Source of the DNA: Candidatus Leucobacter sulfamidivorax
GTDB lineage: Bacteria > Actinomycetota > Actinomycetes > Actinomycetales > Microbacteriaceae
DNA length: 64,000 nucleotides
Direction: 5' to 3'
Assembly: GCA_016771945.1 (NCBI GenBank)
Contig: QZLF01000002.1
Location: forward strand, 620,001-684,000
A program made the position numbers and the translations under genes. The notes beneath the pieces were generated by a model. It had not been told where the DNA came from. It saw only the letters and a list, made by a program, of their open reading frames with translations, and made no database searches. Below are positions 18,354 through 27,038 of this stretch, piece after piece. How positions within the stretch are numbered: position 1 is the stretch's first letter; each line of letters begins with the position of its first letter.

Positions 18354-19832
18354 CTACATATCAGTCGAAGGCGCATGCGTGGAGAGGAACTCGTACATCT
18401 CGGTGTCGTCGACGCCGGGGAACGATCCCGTCGGCAGGGGGGAGAGCACGTGGGCGTGCATGCGCGCGCTCGGCCACGCCTTGCCCTCCCAGCGCTCGAG
18501 CAGCTCCGTGTCCGGGGTGCGGCAGCACGCCGGGTCGGGACAGGTGGAGGTCGTGCGGGCCTGCGTGTCGCGCCCGCGGAACCACTTCGCGTCGTCGAAG
18601 GCCACCCCGCAGGTGATCGAGAACGCGCCCTGCTCGGTGTCGCCCGTCTGCGCGCTCGACCAGTAGGTGCCGACCGGGGTGTCGGTGTACTGGTAGAACT
18701 CGCTCGTGCGATTGGTGCGGTCGAAGGCGGTGCGCCCCGCCCACTTGCGGCAGACCACCTGCTCCTCGATCGCGCCGCTCTGGTCCACGGGCAGGGGGAG
18801 GCCGTCGTTCTCGTAGCCGCGCAGCAGGCCGCCCGAGGTGTCGAGCCGGTAGTGGTGCACCCGCAGATCGAGGTGCCGCGTCGCGAGGTTCGTGAAGCGG
18901 TGGGCGGCGGCCTCGTGGGTGACGCCGAAGGCGTCGCGCAGATCCTCGATCGCGAGGTTGCGGTCCTCCTTCGCCTGCCGCAGGAACTCCGCCGTGCGCG
19001 CCTCGGGCATGAGGCACGCGGCCGCGAAGTAGTTGATCTGCAGCCGCTGCTCCAGGAACTCGGCGTAGCTCGCGGGGCGGTCGTGGTCGAGCACGCGGTG
19101 CGCCATCGCCTGGAGGGCAAGCGAGCGCAGGCCGTGCCCGCCGGGGATCGAAGCCGGCGGCAGGTAGATGCGCCCGTTCTCGAAGTCGGTGATGCTGCGC
19201 GTGTTGCGCGGCAGGTCGTCGACGAAGATGAGGGTGAAGCCGAGTCGCTCGGCGAGCACCGCGACCTGCCGGTGGGTGACCGCGCTCGGCGTGGTGTGGC
19301 CGATGCCCTGCATGAGGTCCTCGGCGATCCGCTCGATCTCGGGCAGATAGTTGTCGTTCGCGCGCATCTGCAGGCGGATCGCTGTGTTCGCGCGGCGCGC
19401 CTCCTCCGGGGTCGCGGCGGCGGCGCGGGATCGCTTGGCCAGCTCGCGGTGCAGGCCCACGAGCGACTCGAGCGCATCGTCGCCCAGCGTGCGGGGCGCG
19501 CGCACGTGCGGCAGCTGCAGCTGCTGGTAGATCGGCGTGCTCTGGGCGCGTTCGAGCTCGATCTCGAGGGCGCTGCGCCGATCCGGCGGCTCGGGGCGCA
19601 GCAGCTCGCCCGTGTCGACGCCCAGCTCGCGGGCGATCGCCTGGAGCAGGGACAGCCTCGGCTCGCGCCTGCCGTTCTCGATGAGCGAGAGCTGGCTGCC
19701 GACCACGCCGACCCGTTCGCCGAGAGCGTCGAGGGTCAGATCCGCGCGGGTGCGGAAATAACGGATTCTTTTGCCGAGCAGGAGCCGGTCGAAGGCCTCG
19801 TCTCCGAGCGTCGGCGTCGCTTCGGGTGCCAT
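18354..19832 (-). CDS. RamB/ScfR-type XRE-family transcriptional regulator
   Basis: A 492-residue DNA-binding regulator. The N-terminal XRE helix-turn-helix covers about residues 20-72 (LDALGERVGVVGSQLSLIENGRREPRLS). A central ImmA/IrrE-like region and a C-terminal short-chain fatty-acyl regulator domain follow, with a Cys cluster CPDPACCRTP near the end. RamB-type proteins control acetate, propionate and glyoxylate/anaplerotic genes in Corynebacterium and relatives. It diverges from pckG, its likely target. ATG 19832 starts MAPEATPTLGDEAFD; an upstream TTG at 19859 is an alternative. The stop lies inside the apparent end of the IS110 element, so the last residues may be replaced. Confidence 0.82.
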   Translation of the reverse strand: MAPEATPTLGDEAFDRLLLGKRIRYFRTRADLTLDALGERVGVVGSQLSLIENGRREPRLSLLQAIARELGVDTGELLRPEPPDRRSALEIELERAQSTPIYQQLQLPHVRAPRTLGDDALESLVGLHRELAKRSRAAAATPEEARRANTAIRLQMRANDNYLPEIERIAEDLMQGIGHTTPSAVTHRQVAVLAERLGFTLIFVDDLPRNTRSITDFENGRIYLPPASIPGGHGLRSLALQAMAHRVLDHDRPASYAEFLEQRLQINYFAAACLMPEARTAEFLRQAKEDRNLAIEDLRDAFGVTHEAAAHRFTNLATRHLDLRVHHYRLDTSGGLLRGYENDGLPLPVDQSGAIEEQVVCRKWAGRTAFDRTNRTSEFYQYTDTPVGTYWSSAQTGDTEQGAFSITCGVAFDDAKWFRGRDTQARTTSTCPDPACCRTPDTELLERWEGKAWPSARMHAHVLSPLPTGSFPGVDDTEMYEFLSTHAPSTDM

Positions 19833-19848
19833 GTCTTGACTATACGGC

Positions 19849-19864
19849 AAGAATCGCAATTCTT
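19849..19864. promoter_or_regulatory. inverted repeat AAGAAT-CGCA-ATTCTT between ramB-like gene and pckG
   Basis: A perfect 6-bp inverted repeat with 4-base spacer lies 17 bases before the regulator ATG and about 84 before pckG. Its AT-richness stands out in this genome. It is a plausible operator for the divergent regulator; the known corynebacterial RamB motif is different, so this is inference. Confidence 0.4.
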
Positions 19865-19947
19865 TACGCCCAGATTTGGTCCCGCGTACACTTGAAGTTC
19901 ACCCAGAATGGGTACGACGCACTTTCTTGACACGGAGAACGAACGGT

Positions 19948-21795
19948 ATGGGCAGCACCTCGACTCTTGACACGGACGCAGCGATCACCGATCTGGTGGT
20001 CAGCGGCGCGACCACTTCGAACCCCGAGGTGGTGGAATGGGTCACCGAGGTGGCGAAGCTCACCAAACCGGACGCGGTGGTGTGGTGCGACGGCTCGCAG
20101 GACGAGTGGAACCGCATCACGAGCGAGATGGTCGAGGCGGGATCGCTGATCCCCCTGAACCAGAACCTGCGCCCGGGCAGCTTCCTGGCCCGATCCACCC
20201 CCAACGACGTGGCTCGTGTCGAGGACCGCACGTTCATCTGCTCCGAGAACGAGGCGGACGCGGGCCCCACGAACAACTGGCGCGCGCCCGCCGAGATGAA
20301 GGCCGAGCTCATGCCGCTCTTCGACGGCAGCATGCGCGGGCGCACCATGTACGTCGTGCCCTTCTCGATGGGCCCCGTCGGCGGCGCCATCACCCAGCTC
20401 GGCATCGAGATCACCGATTCGCCCTACGCCGTGCTGAACATGCGCATCATGACCCGCATGGGCCAGGCGGCGCTCGACGGCATCGTGCCCGGCAGCGAGT
20501 GGGTGCGCACCGTGCACTCGGTCGGCGCGCCGCTCGAGCCCGGCCAGGACGACGATCCCTGGCCCTGCAACGACCTCAAGTACATCACCCACTTCCCCGA
20601 GACCCTCGAGGTCTGGTCGTACGGCTCGGGCTACGGCGGCAACGCGCTGCTCTCGAAGAAGTGCTTCGCGCTGCGCATCGCCTCGGTGATGGGCCGCAAG
20701 GAGGGCTGGCTCGCCGAGCACATGCTGCTGCTCAAGCTCACCAACACCGACTCGGGCAAGGTCTACCACCTGTCGGCGGCCTTCCCCTCGGCCTGCGGCA
20801 AGACCAATCTGGCGATGCTGCAGCCCACCATCCCCGGCTGGAAGGTCGAGACGATCGGCGACGACATCGCCTGGCTGCGCCCCGGCAATGACGGCCGGCT
20901 CTACGCGATCAACCCCGAGGCCGGCTTCTTCGGGGTGGCCCCCGGCACCGGCGAGTCGACCAACCCGGTCGCCATGGAGACGCTCTGGGGCAACACGATC
21001 TTCACCAACGTCGCGCTGACCGACGAGGGCGACGTGTGGTGGGAGGGCAAGACCGACGCGGTGCCCGATCACCTCATCGACTGGCAGGGCAACGACTGGA
21101 CCCCCGACTCCGGCCGCCCCTCGTCGCACCCGAACTCGCGCTTCACCGTGCCGATCCAGCAGACCCCGACCCTCGCCGACGACTGGTTCGAGCAGGACGG
21201 CGTGCCGATCGACGCGATCCTCTTCGGCGGTCGCCGCGCCACCAACGTGCCGCTCGTGGCGCGCTCGCTGTCCTGGCAGCACGGGGTGTTCGTCGGCGCC
21301 ACCATCTCCTCGGAGAAGACCGCGGCCGCCGAGGGCACCGTCGGCGAGCTGCGCCGCGACCCCTTCGCCATGCTGCCCTTCTGCGGCTACAACATGGCCG
21401 ACTACTGGGGCCACTGGCTCGAGATGGGCGAGCGGCTCGGCGAGAACGCGCCCAAGATCTTCCAGGTCAACTGGTTCCGCAAGGGCGCCGACGGCCGCTT
21501 CCTGTGGCCGGGCTTCGGAGATAACTCGCGCGTCATCGACTGGGCGATCCGCAGCATCGAGGGCGAGGCCCCGGGCCGCGAGACCCCCATCGGCGTCGTG
21601 CCCGCCGACGGCGAGCTGAACCTCGCGGGCATCGAAGAGGTCGCGGCCGATCTCGACGAGATCTTCGCGATCTCGCCCGAGTCGTGGCTGGCCGAGTGCG
21701 ACCTCACCGAGGAGTTCTTCGCCCGGTTCGGCGACCGCGTGCCCGAGGGGCTGCGCGCCGAGCTCGCCGCACTGCGGCAGCGGCTCGGCGCCTGA
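19948..21795 (+). CDS. pckG: phosphoenolpyruvate carboxykinase (GTP)
   Basis: The 615-residue enzyme converts oxaloacetate and GTP to phosphoenolpyruvate, CO2 and GDP, the first committed step of gluconeogenesis. GTP-type signature [13 protein letters not shown] with the reactive Cys is near residue 285, followed by the kinase-2 region [13 protein letters not shown] and the guanine-binding/PEP-binding segments ([14 protein letters not shown]). Length is normal for GTP-dependent PEPCK. ATG 19948 has GGAG upstream. Divergent from a RamB-type regulator and closed by a strong terminator. Confidence 0.95.
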   Translation: MGSTSTLDTDAAITDLVVSGATTSNPEVVEWVTEVAKLTKPDAVVWCDGSQDEWNRITSEMVEAGSLIPLNQNLRPGSFLARSTPNDVARVEDRTFICSENEADAGPTNNWRAPAEMKAELMPLFDGSMRGRTMYVVPFSMGPVGGAITQLGIEITDSPYAVLNMRIMTRMGQAALDGIVPGSEWVRTVHSVGAPLEPGQDDDPWPCNDLKYITHFPETLEVWSYGSGYGGNALLSKKCFALRIASVMGRKEGWLAEHMLLLKLTNTDSGKVYHLSAAFPSACGKTNLAMLQPTIPGWKVETIGDDIAWLRPGNDGRLYAINPEAGFFGVAPGTGESTNPVAMETLWGNTIFTNVALTDEGDVWWEGKTDAVPDHLIDWQGNDWTPDSGRPSSHPNSRFTVPIQQTPTLADDWFEQDGVPIDAILFGGRRATNVPLVARSLSWQHGVFVGATISSEKTAAAEGTVGELRRDPFAMLPFCGYNMADYWGHWLEMGERLGENAPKIFQVNWFRKGADGRFLWPGFGDNSRVIDWAIRSIEGEAPGRETPIGVVPADGELNLAGIEEVAADLDEIFAISPESWLAECDLTEEFFARFGDRVPEGLRAELAALRQRLGA

Positions 21796-21818
21796 TCCGC
21801 GACCCGGCCCCTCAGCCG

Positions 21819-21857
21819 TAGACCCCGAGCTCTGCCCAGCTCGGGGTCTACTCTTTT
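21819..21857 (+). terminator. strong intrinsic terminator of pckG
   Basis: A perfect 13-bp stem, TAGACCCCGAGCT (21819-21831) with AGCTCGGGGTCTA (21838-21850), loop CTGCCC, then CTCTTTT. It separates pckG from the tRNA gene. Confidence 0.85.
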
Positions 21858-21866
21858 GTGTGGTGG

Positions 21867-21940
21867 CCCCCCATAGCCCAACTGGCAGAGGCAGCCGACT
21901 TAAAATCGGCACAGTCTCGGTTCGAATCCGAGTGGGGGGA
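21867..21940 (+). tRNA. tRNA with anticodon UAA (Leu by anticodon), short variable loop
   Basis: Cloverleaf: acceptor CCCCCCA/TGGGGGG, D arm with GCC...GGC and GG in the loop, anticodon stem GCCGA/TCGGC around loop CTTAAAA (anticodon TAA at positions 34-36), a 5-base variable loop ACAGT, and T arm CTCGG-TTCGAAT-CCGAG. The discriminator is A; CCA is not encoded. By anticodon it reads UUA, a rare codon here. Bacterial tRNA-Leu normally has a long variable arm, absent in this gene, so the isotype is open. Confidence 0.8.
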
Positions 21941-21959
21941 CTAGCGGATCGGGCCGCTC

Positions 21960-22931
21960 TCAGTCGGCGAGCGGCGGGAGCACCACGAGGTTGCCGACCT
22001 TTCGGCCCGTGTCGATGCGGCGGTGGGCCTTGGGGACCGCGTCGAGGCCGCCCAGCACCTCGGTCACGGGATCGAGCCGCCCCTCGGCGAGCAGGCCGAG
22101 CAGCAGGGCGAACTCCTCGGCGCGCTCGGGCGAGCTGCCGGCGAAGACCCGGCCGCGGGCGGTGATGGTCTCGGCGAGCCCGGCGACCGCGAGGATCACC
22201 GACCCCTCGGGCTTCGCGAGGCGCAGGCCCTCGGCCCGCGAGACGTTGCCGACCGCGTCGAAGACGATGTCGAAGCGCTCGCCGAGCCGATCCCCGATCC
22301 GCTCGACCGGGGTCTCCCGGTAGTCGACGGCCCGTACGGCGCCGAGCCGCGAGACGAGCTCCCGGTTCGGCGCGCTCGTGACGGCGGTGACCTCGGCGCC
22401 GAAGTACGCGGCCAGCTGCACCGCGCTCGTGCCGACCGCGCCCGAGGCCCCGTTGACGAGCACGCTCATCCCCGGCGCGACGCCCGCCCGGTCGCGCAGG
22501 AAGTGCAGCGCGGTCGTGCCGCCGAAGAGCACGCCCGCGGCGTCCTCGTGCGACACCCCGTCGGGCAGGGCGGTGAGCGCGCTCTCGCGCAGCACGGCGT
22601 ACTCGGCGTGGGCGCCGCACCGCGCCCCGGTCATGCCGGCGACGGAATCGCCCGCCGCGAACCGCGCCGCTCCCGGGCCGACGCGCTCCACCGTGCCCGA
22701 GAGTACGACCCCGAGCACGTGGCGGCGCGGCCCGCGGAGCCCGATGGCGAGCCGCGCGGGCAGACCGAAGCCGCGGGGGAAGCGCCCGGCGCGCATGCGC
22801 GCGTCCCCGGCGGTGACCGCGCAGGCCTCGACCCTGACGAGCACCTCGCCGGGGCCGGGCTCCGGCACCGGCAGCTCGACGATCGAGACGTGCTCGGGCG
22901 GCCCGTAGCGGGCGACGTAGGCGGCTCTCAT
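21960..22931 (-). CDS. zinc-independent medium-chain dehydrogenase (quinone oxidoreductase-like)
   Basis: A 323-residue MDR-superfamily enzyme of the zeta-crystallin type. The GroES-like N-terminal fold includes PGPGEVLVRVEACAVTAGDA; the NADPH Rossmann motif is in VLVNGASGAVGTSAVQLAAYFGAEVTAV (about residue 145). Cysteine zinc ligands of true alcohol dehydrogenases are missing. It probably reduces quinones or enones with NADPH. A TetR regulator diverges, with two matching operators between, so expression is likely induced by a small reactive compound. Confidence 0.85.
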   Translation of the reverse strand: MRAAYVARYGPPEHVSIVELPVPEPGPGEVLVRVEACAVTAGDARMRAGRFPRGFGLPARLAIGLRGPRRHVLGVVLSGTVERVGPGAARFAAGDSVAGMTGARCGAHAEYAVLRESALTALPDGVSHEDAAGVLFGGTTALHFLRDRAGVAPGMSVLVNGASGAVGTSAVQLAAYFGAEVTAVTSAPNRELVSRLGAVRAVDYRETPVERIGDRLGERFDIVFDAVGNVSRAEGLRLAKPEGSVILAVAGLAETITARGRVFAGSSPERAEEFALLLGLLAEGRLDPVTEVLGGLDAVPKAHRRIDTGRKVGNLVVLPPLAD

Positions 22932-22941
22932 CTGCTTCTCC

Positions 22942-22989
22942 CTTACACCTGTAAGTCTGATGCGAGAAGAGTATCCTTACAGGTGTAAG
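22942..22989. promoter_or_regulatory. two TetR-type operators
   Basis: CTTACA-CC-TGTAAG at 22942-22955 and CTTACA-GG-TGTAAG at 22976-22989, centres 34 bp apart (about three helical turns). They flank the promoter area between the oxidoreductase and the tetR-type gene, and are the obvious binding sites for the latter. Confidence 0.75.
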
Positions 22990-23009
22990 AGCGCAAGGGG
23001 GTGATCAGG

Positions 23010-23729
23010 ATGACGCGCGAACCGCTGAGCAGGGAGCGCATCTGCGAGGCCGCGGTGGCGGTCGCGGACGCGGGCGGCCTCTCCGCCCTCAGCATGCGCA
23101 GCGTCGGCCGCGAGCTGGGCGTCGAGGCGATGTCGCTCTACCACCACGTCGGGGGCAAGGAAGAGCTGCTCGACGACCTCGTCGACTGGACCTTCGCGCA
23201 GATCGAACTGCCCCGGCCGACGGACGGCTGGCGCCAGGGCATGGCGCGGCGCGCCGAATCGGCGCGCCGGATCCTGACCGCCCATCCGTGGAGCCTCACC
23301 CTCATCGACTCGCGATCGAACCCCGGACCGGCCCTGCTGCGGCACCACGACGCGGTGATCGGCTGCCTGAGGCGCGGCGGGTTCACGGTGGCGCTCGCGG
23401 CGCGGGCCTTCTCGGTGATCGACGCCTACGTCTACGGCTTCGCCCTCACCGAGCGCAACCTGCCGTTCGAGGCCGACACCGGAGCGGGCGAGTACGCCGA
23501 GCGGGTGATGGAGGCGCTCGGCGGCTACCCGCATCTGCTCGAGCTCGTGCGGCACCTCACCGGGGGAGGGGACTACTCCTTCGCGGCCGAGTTCGACCTC
23601 GGCCTCGAGCTGATCCTCGACGGCCTCGAACGGCGCCTCGAACGGCGCCTCGAGCCGAGCGCCGAGCAGAGCCTCGAACAGAGTTGTGAGCCGAGCGCCG
23701 AGGCCGGGCGCGACGGATCCCGCCGCTAG
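23010..23729 (+). CDS. TetR family transcriptional regulator
   Basis: A 239-residue regulator. The N-terminal helix-turn-helix spans about residues 7-53 (ERICEAAVAVADAGGLSALS, then VGRELGVEAMSLYHHVGGKEEL), the ligand domain resembles the TetR_C subgroup. The tail has a short charged repeat (ERRLERRLE). ATG 23010 is preferred over GTG 23001, because GGGGG lies at proper distance from the ATG only. It diverges from a quinone-oxidoreductase-like gene and probably represses it and itself through the paired operators. Confidence 0.85.
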   Translation: MTREPLSRERICEAAVAVADAGGLSALSMRSVGRELGVEAMSLYHHVGGKEELLDDLVDWTFAQIELPRPTDGWRQGMARRAESARRILTAHPWSLTLIDSRSNPGPALLRHHDAVIGCLRRGGFTVALAARAFSVIDAYVYGFALTERNLPFEADTGAGEYAERVMEALGGYPHLLELVRHLTGGGDYSFAAEFDLGLELILDGLERRLERRLEPSAEQSLEQSCEPSAEAGRDGSRR

Positions 23730-23732
23730 AAT
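23727..23732 (+). promoter_or_regulatory. -10 box of a probable leaderless transcript
   Basis: TAGAAT ends 6 bases before ATG 23739 and partly overlaps the end of the tetR-type gene. No ribosome binding site is present, consistent with a leaderless mRNA for the deaminase gene. Confidence 0.5.
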
Positions 23733-23738
23733 GCCTCC

Positions 23739-25052
23739 ATGTCCTTCGACCTCTCGGCACCGCGGCCGGGGGCGGTGGAGCCCGAGCCCTGGCTGCGCCC
23801 CGAGCACTACTGGCCGCGACTGACCGAGGCCACGGCGGATCGGCCGGCCCCGGTGGTCGCGCTCGGCGTCGAGGCGCTCGCCTGGAACGCCCACGACCTG
23901 CTGCGCCGCGCGGGCGGGCTGCCGATCCGCGTGGCGAGCAAGTCGGTGCGCGTGCGCGCGGTGCTCGACGCCGTGCTCGCCCTGCCGGGCTACCGCGGGG
24001 TGCTCGCCTTCACGCTCGCCGAGGCGCTCTGGCTCGCGGAGACGATCGACGACGTCGTGGTCGCCTATCCGACGGCGGATCGCCGGGCCTTCGCCGCCCT
24101 CGCCGCCGACGAGCGCGCGGCCTCGCGGGTCACCCTCATGATCGACAGCGCGGATCAGCTCGACCTCGTCGACGCCGCGGCGCCGCCGGCCGGTCGGCCC
24201 CCGATCAGGGTCTGCCTGGACTTCGACGCCTCCTGGAGCGCGCCGCTCCTCGGCCGGGTCGTGGGCCGCCTCGGAGCTCTGCGCTCGCCCGTGCACGAGC
24301 CGCGCGAACTGCGCGCGCTCGCGGAGCACGTGCTGCGCCGCCCCGGCTTCGAGCTCGTCGGGATCATGTCGTATGAGGCGCAGATCGCTGGAGTGGCGGA
24401 TCGGCCGGCCGGGCGGCCGGCCGCGGGCGCGCTCGTGCGCGTCGTGCAGGGTCGCAGCGCCGCCGAGCTCGCCGAGCGGCGGGCCGTCGCCGTCGCCGCG
24501 GTGCGCGCGGTCGCCGATCTGCGAGCTCGGCGGCGGGCCGTCGCCGTCGCCGCGGTGCGCGCGGTCGCCGATCTCGAGTTCGTGAACGGCGGCGGCACGG
24601 GTTCGCTCGAGCGTACCGCCGCGGAGTCGTGCATCACCGAGCTCGCCGCGGGCAGCGGGCTCTTCGGCCCGCACCTCTTCGACGACTACGGCGCATTCGC
24701 TCCGGCGCCGGCGGCCGCCTTCGCACTGGACGTGGTGCGCCGCCCGGCGCCGGACGCCGCCACGCTGCTCGGCGGCGGCTGGATCGCATCCGGCGCCGCA
24801 GGGAAGGACCGCCTGCCCCGGTCGGTGTGGCCCGAGGGACTGCGCCTCGCCGCGCGCGAGGGCGCCGGCGAAGTGCAGACCCCGCTCATCGGCGAGGCCG
24901 CCCGAGGGCTCGCCGTCGGCGACCGGGTGTGGCTGCGCCACGCGAAGGCGGGCGAGCTCATGGAGCACGCGAACGAGGTGGTGCCGGTGCGGAACGGGGA
25001 GGCGCTCGAGGCTGAGCTCACCTATCGGGGTGAGGGGAAGTGCTTCCTGTGA
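23739..25052 (+). CDS. PLP-dependent amino acid deaminase/aldolase (alanine racemase N-terminal fold)
   Basis: A 437-residue protein of the D-threonine aldolase/D-serine dehydratase-like group. The PLP lysine is in IRVASKSVRVRAVLD (about residue 70) and the barrel continues through VCLDFDASW, ELVGIMSYEAQIAGV and FVNGGGTGS; the C-terminal domain has HLFDDYGAF and a His motif (LRHAKAGELMEHANEV) that binds metal in this group. An 18-codon in-frame duplication occurs around residues 247-280. It overlaps the following FAD oxidase gene by 4 bases (GTGA), suggesting one pathway. Exact substrate unknown. Confidence 0.8.
   Translation: MSFDLSAPRPGAVEPEPWLRPEHYWPRLTEATADRPAPVVALGVEALAWNAHDLLRRAGGLPIRVASKSVRVRAVLDAVLALPGYRGVLAFTLAEALWLAETIDDVVVAYPTADRRAFAALAADERAASRVTLMIDSADQLDLVDAAAPPAGRPPIRVCLDFDASWSAPLLGRVVGRLGALRSPVHEPRELRALAEHVLRRPGFELVGIMSYEAQIAGVADRPAGRPAAGALVRVVQGRSAAELAERRAVAVAAVRAVADLRARRRAVAVAAVRAVADLEFVNGGGTGSLERTAAESCITELAAGSGLFGPHLFDDYGAFAPAPAAAFALDVVRRPAPDAATLLGGGWIASGAAGKDRLPRSVWPEGLRLAAREGAGEVQTPLIGEAARGLAVGDRVWLRHAKAGELMEHANEVVPVRNGEALEAELTYRGEGKCFL
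24476..24574. repeat. 54-bp-period in-frame duplication
   Basis: The 45-bp blocks 24476-24520 and 24530-24574 are identical and start 54 bp apart. They encode RRAVAVAAVRAVADL twice, joined by RAR. Confidence 0.9.
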
Positions 25053-26368
25053 CGGCGAGATGGCGCAACTGGGCCCGCACCGAGCGGTCGTCGCCCGTGA
25101 TGACGGTCGCGCCGCGCGACATCGAGCAGATCGTGCTCGCCGTGCGACGGGCCGCGGAGACGGGGCACACGGTGAAGCCCATCGGCGCCTCGCACAGCTT
25201 CACCGGCATCGGAGCGACCGAGGGGCTGCGCCTCGACATGAGCCGCCTGCGCGGGCTCGTCGACGTCGACCTCGAGCGCGACCGCGTCACGCTGTGGGCC
25301 GGCACGCACCTGTGGGAGCTGCCGGGGATCCTGAACCCGCTCGGCCTCGCCCTCGAGAACATGGGCGACGTCGACCGGCAGACCATCTCGGGCGCCACGA
25401 GCACGGGCACGCACGGCACCGGCCTCGCGATCGGCGGGCTCGCGAGCCGCGTCGTCGGCGCGACGCTCGTGACCGGTCTCGGCGAGGTGCTCGCGGTCGG
25501 CGACACCGGGAACGGAGAGACCGAGAACGCGGAGCTGCTGCCGGCCGTCGCGCTCGGCCTCGGCGCGCTGGGCGTGCTCGCCACGGTCACCCTCCAATGC
25601 GTGCCGCGCTATCTGCTGCGCGCCGTCGAGCAGCCGATGCCGCTCGAGACCGTGCTCGCCGAGTTCGAGGGGCGCAGCCGCGCGTCCGATCACTTCGAGT
25701 TCTTCTGGTTCCCGCACACCGAGGGCGCGCGCACCAAGACGAACACGCGCCTGCCGCTGTCGGCGGGCGCCCGGCCGCTCCGCGCGGCCTCCCGCCTCGT
25801 CGACGAGGAGCTCGTGAACAACGCGGTGTTCGGCGCGCTCGTCGGCCTCGAACGCTGGGCTCCCGCCACGACCCCGCGCATCAACCGCATGATCGAGAGC
25901 GTCTCGAGCCGCCGCGAGTACAGCGACGAGTCGCACCGCGTCTTCATCACGCGCCGCCGGGTGCGCTTTCGCGAGATGGAGTACTCCGTGCCGCTCGCGG
26001 CGGTGCCCGAGGCCATCCGCGAGCTGCGGGCGCTGATCGAGCGCCGCGGCTTCCGCGTCTCCTTCCCGATCGAGGTGCGCTCCGCGGCGGCGGATCCGCT
26101 GTGGCTCTCGACCGGGCACGCGCGTGAGAGCGGGTACATCGCGGTGCACCGCTACTTCCGCGATCCCGATCGGGAGTACTTCCGCGAGGCCGAAGCGATC
26201 CTGGCCGCCCACGAGGGGCGCCCGCACTGGGGCAAGATGCACACGCTCGGCGCGGCCGAGCTGCGCGAGCGCTACCCGCGCTTCGACGACTTCCTCGCGG
26301 TGCGCGAGCGGCTCGATCCCGGCCGCCTCTTCGCCAACCCCTACCTCGAGCGCGTGCTGGGGGAGTAG
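25049..26368 (+). CDS. D-arabinono-1,4-lactone oxidase family FAD protein
   Basis: A 439-residue VAO-family flavoprotein. The FAD-binding PCMH domain shows [18 protein letters not shown] and [12 protein letters not shown] near residue 115; the C-terminal ALO domain ends with [23 protein letters not shown] and [13 protein letters not shown], typical of sugar-1,4-lactone and alditol oxidases. GTG 25049 overlaps the previous stop (GTGA) and follows GAGGGGAA; an upstream in-frame GTG at 25040 is possible. Coupled to the PLP enzyme before it; substrate not predictable. Confidence 0.85.
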   Translation: MTARWRNWARTERSSPVMTVAPRDIEQIVLAVRRAAETGHTVKPIGASHSFTGIGATEGLRLDMSRLRGLVDVDLERDRVTLWAGTHLWELPGILNPLGLALENMGDVDRQTISGATSTGTHGTGLAIGGLASRVVGATLVTGLGEVLAVGDTGNGETENAELLPAVALGLGALGVLATVTLQCVPRYLLRAVEQPMPLETVLAEFEGRSRASDHFEFFWFPHTEGARTKTNTRLPLSAGARPLRAASRLVDEELVNNAVFGALVGLERWAPATTPRINRMIESVSSRREYSDESHRVFITRRRVRFREMEYSVPLAAVPEAIRELRALIERRGFRVSFPIEVRSAAADPLWLSTGHARESGYIAVHRYFRDPDREYFREAEAILAAHEGRPHWGKMHTLGAAELRERYPRFDDFLAVRERLDPGRLFANPYLERVLGE

Positions 26369-26394
26369 GAGATCCCGCCGATCGGCGGGATCTC
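26369..26394 (+). terminator. 26-bp perfect palindrome after the FAD oxidase gene
   Basis: GAGATCCCGCCG-AT-CGGCGGGATCTC begins immediately after the stop codon. No T tract follows, so it may be a rho-assisted or weak terminator. Confidence 0.6.
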
Positions 26395-26456
26395 TCAGAC
26401 GACAGCGGTCGCGCGCACTCAGGCTTTTCGAGGACTGCCCGACTACGCTGAGCCCT

Positions 26457-27026
26457 ATGAGCGCAGCATGGATCGCCGTCATCGTGGTCGTCGGGATCAT
26501 CGTCATCCTGGGCATCTACGTCTGGGCGACCTACAACTCGCTGGTCACCCTGCGGGTGCGGGTCGACGAGGCCTGGAGCGACATCACGGTGCAGCTGAAG
26601 CGGCGCGCCGACCTGATCCCGAGCCTGGTCGAGACGGTCAAGGGCTACGCGGCCCATGAGAAGAGCGTCTTCGAAGAGGTCACCCAGGCCCGCGCCGAGA
26701 CCATCTCGGCGCAGACGCCGGGTGAGGCCTCGGTCGCCGAGAACCACATGCAGCAGGCGCTCAAGAGCATCTTCGCGGTGGCGGAGGCGTACCCGCAGCT
26801 GCAGGCCAGCCAGAACTTCTTGCAGCTGCAGAGCGAGCTGGTCGACACCGAGAACAAGATCCAGGCCTCGCGCCGCTTCTACAACGGCGGGGTGCGCGAG
26901 TTCAACACGAAGATCCAGATCTTCCCGAACACGCTCTTCGCCCGCGGCATGGGATTCAAGGAGCGCGAGTTCTTCGAGGTCGAGAACGTCGCGGCGATCT
27001 CCGAACCGCCGCGCATCCAGTTCTGA
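26457..27026 (+). CDS. LemA family protein
   Basis: A 189-residue protein with one N-terminal membrane helix ([20 protein letters not shown]) and the LemA helical domain ([31 protein letters not shown], here split by family numbering at about residues 40-70; [14 protein letters not shown] and [12 protein letters not shown] later). LemA proteins form extracellular-facing helical bundles of unclear role and are often paired with an HtpX-type protease, as here 12 bases downstream. A TACGCT box 7 bases before ATG 26457 suggests a leaderless transcript. Confidence 0.9.
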   Translation: MSAAWIAVIVVVGIIVILGIYVWATYNSLVTLRVRVDEAWSDITVQLKRRADLIPSLVETVKGYAAHEKSVFEEVTQARAETISAQTPGEASVAENHMQQALKSIFAVAEAYPQLQASQNFLQLQSELVDTENKIQASRRFYNGGVREFNTKIQIFPNTLFARGMGFKEREFFEVENVAAISEPPRIQF

Positions 27027-27038
27027 TCGGGGGCGGTC

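Larger units (their letters stand above)
16840..18360 (+). mobile_element. IS110-family insertion sequence, copy A (ends approximate)
   Basis: One DEDD recombinase gene with a 5' non-coding region of about 120 bases and a 3' flank of about 290 bases. The left end is taken just after the third palindrome, near TAGACCCTATGAGGG. The right end is placed near TTGACACAAACGGCTACATA (18341-18360), which resembles TTGACAAAAGTTATAGGGG at the equivalent end of the second element in this window. IS110 elements lack long terminal inverted repeats, so exact ends cannot be fixed without an empty-site comparison. Confidence 0.6.
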
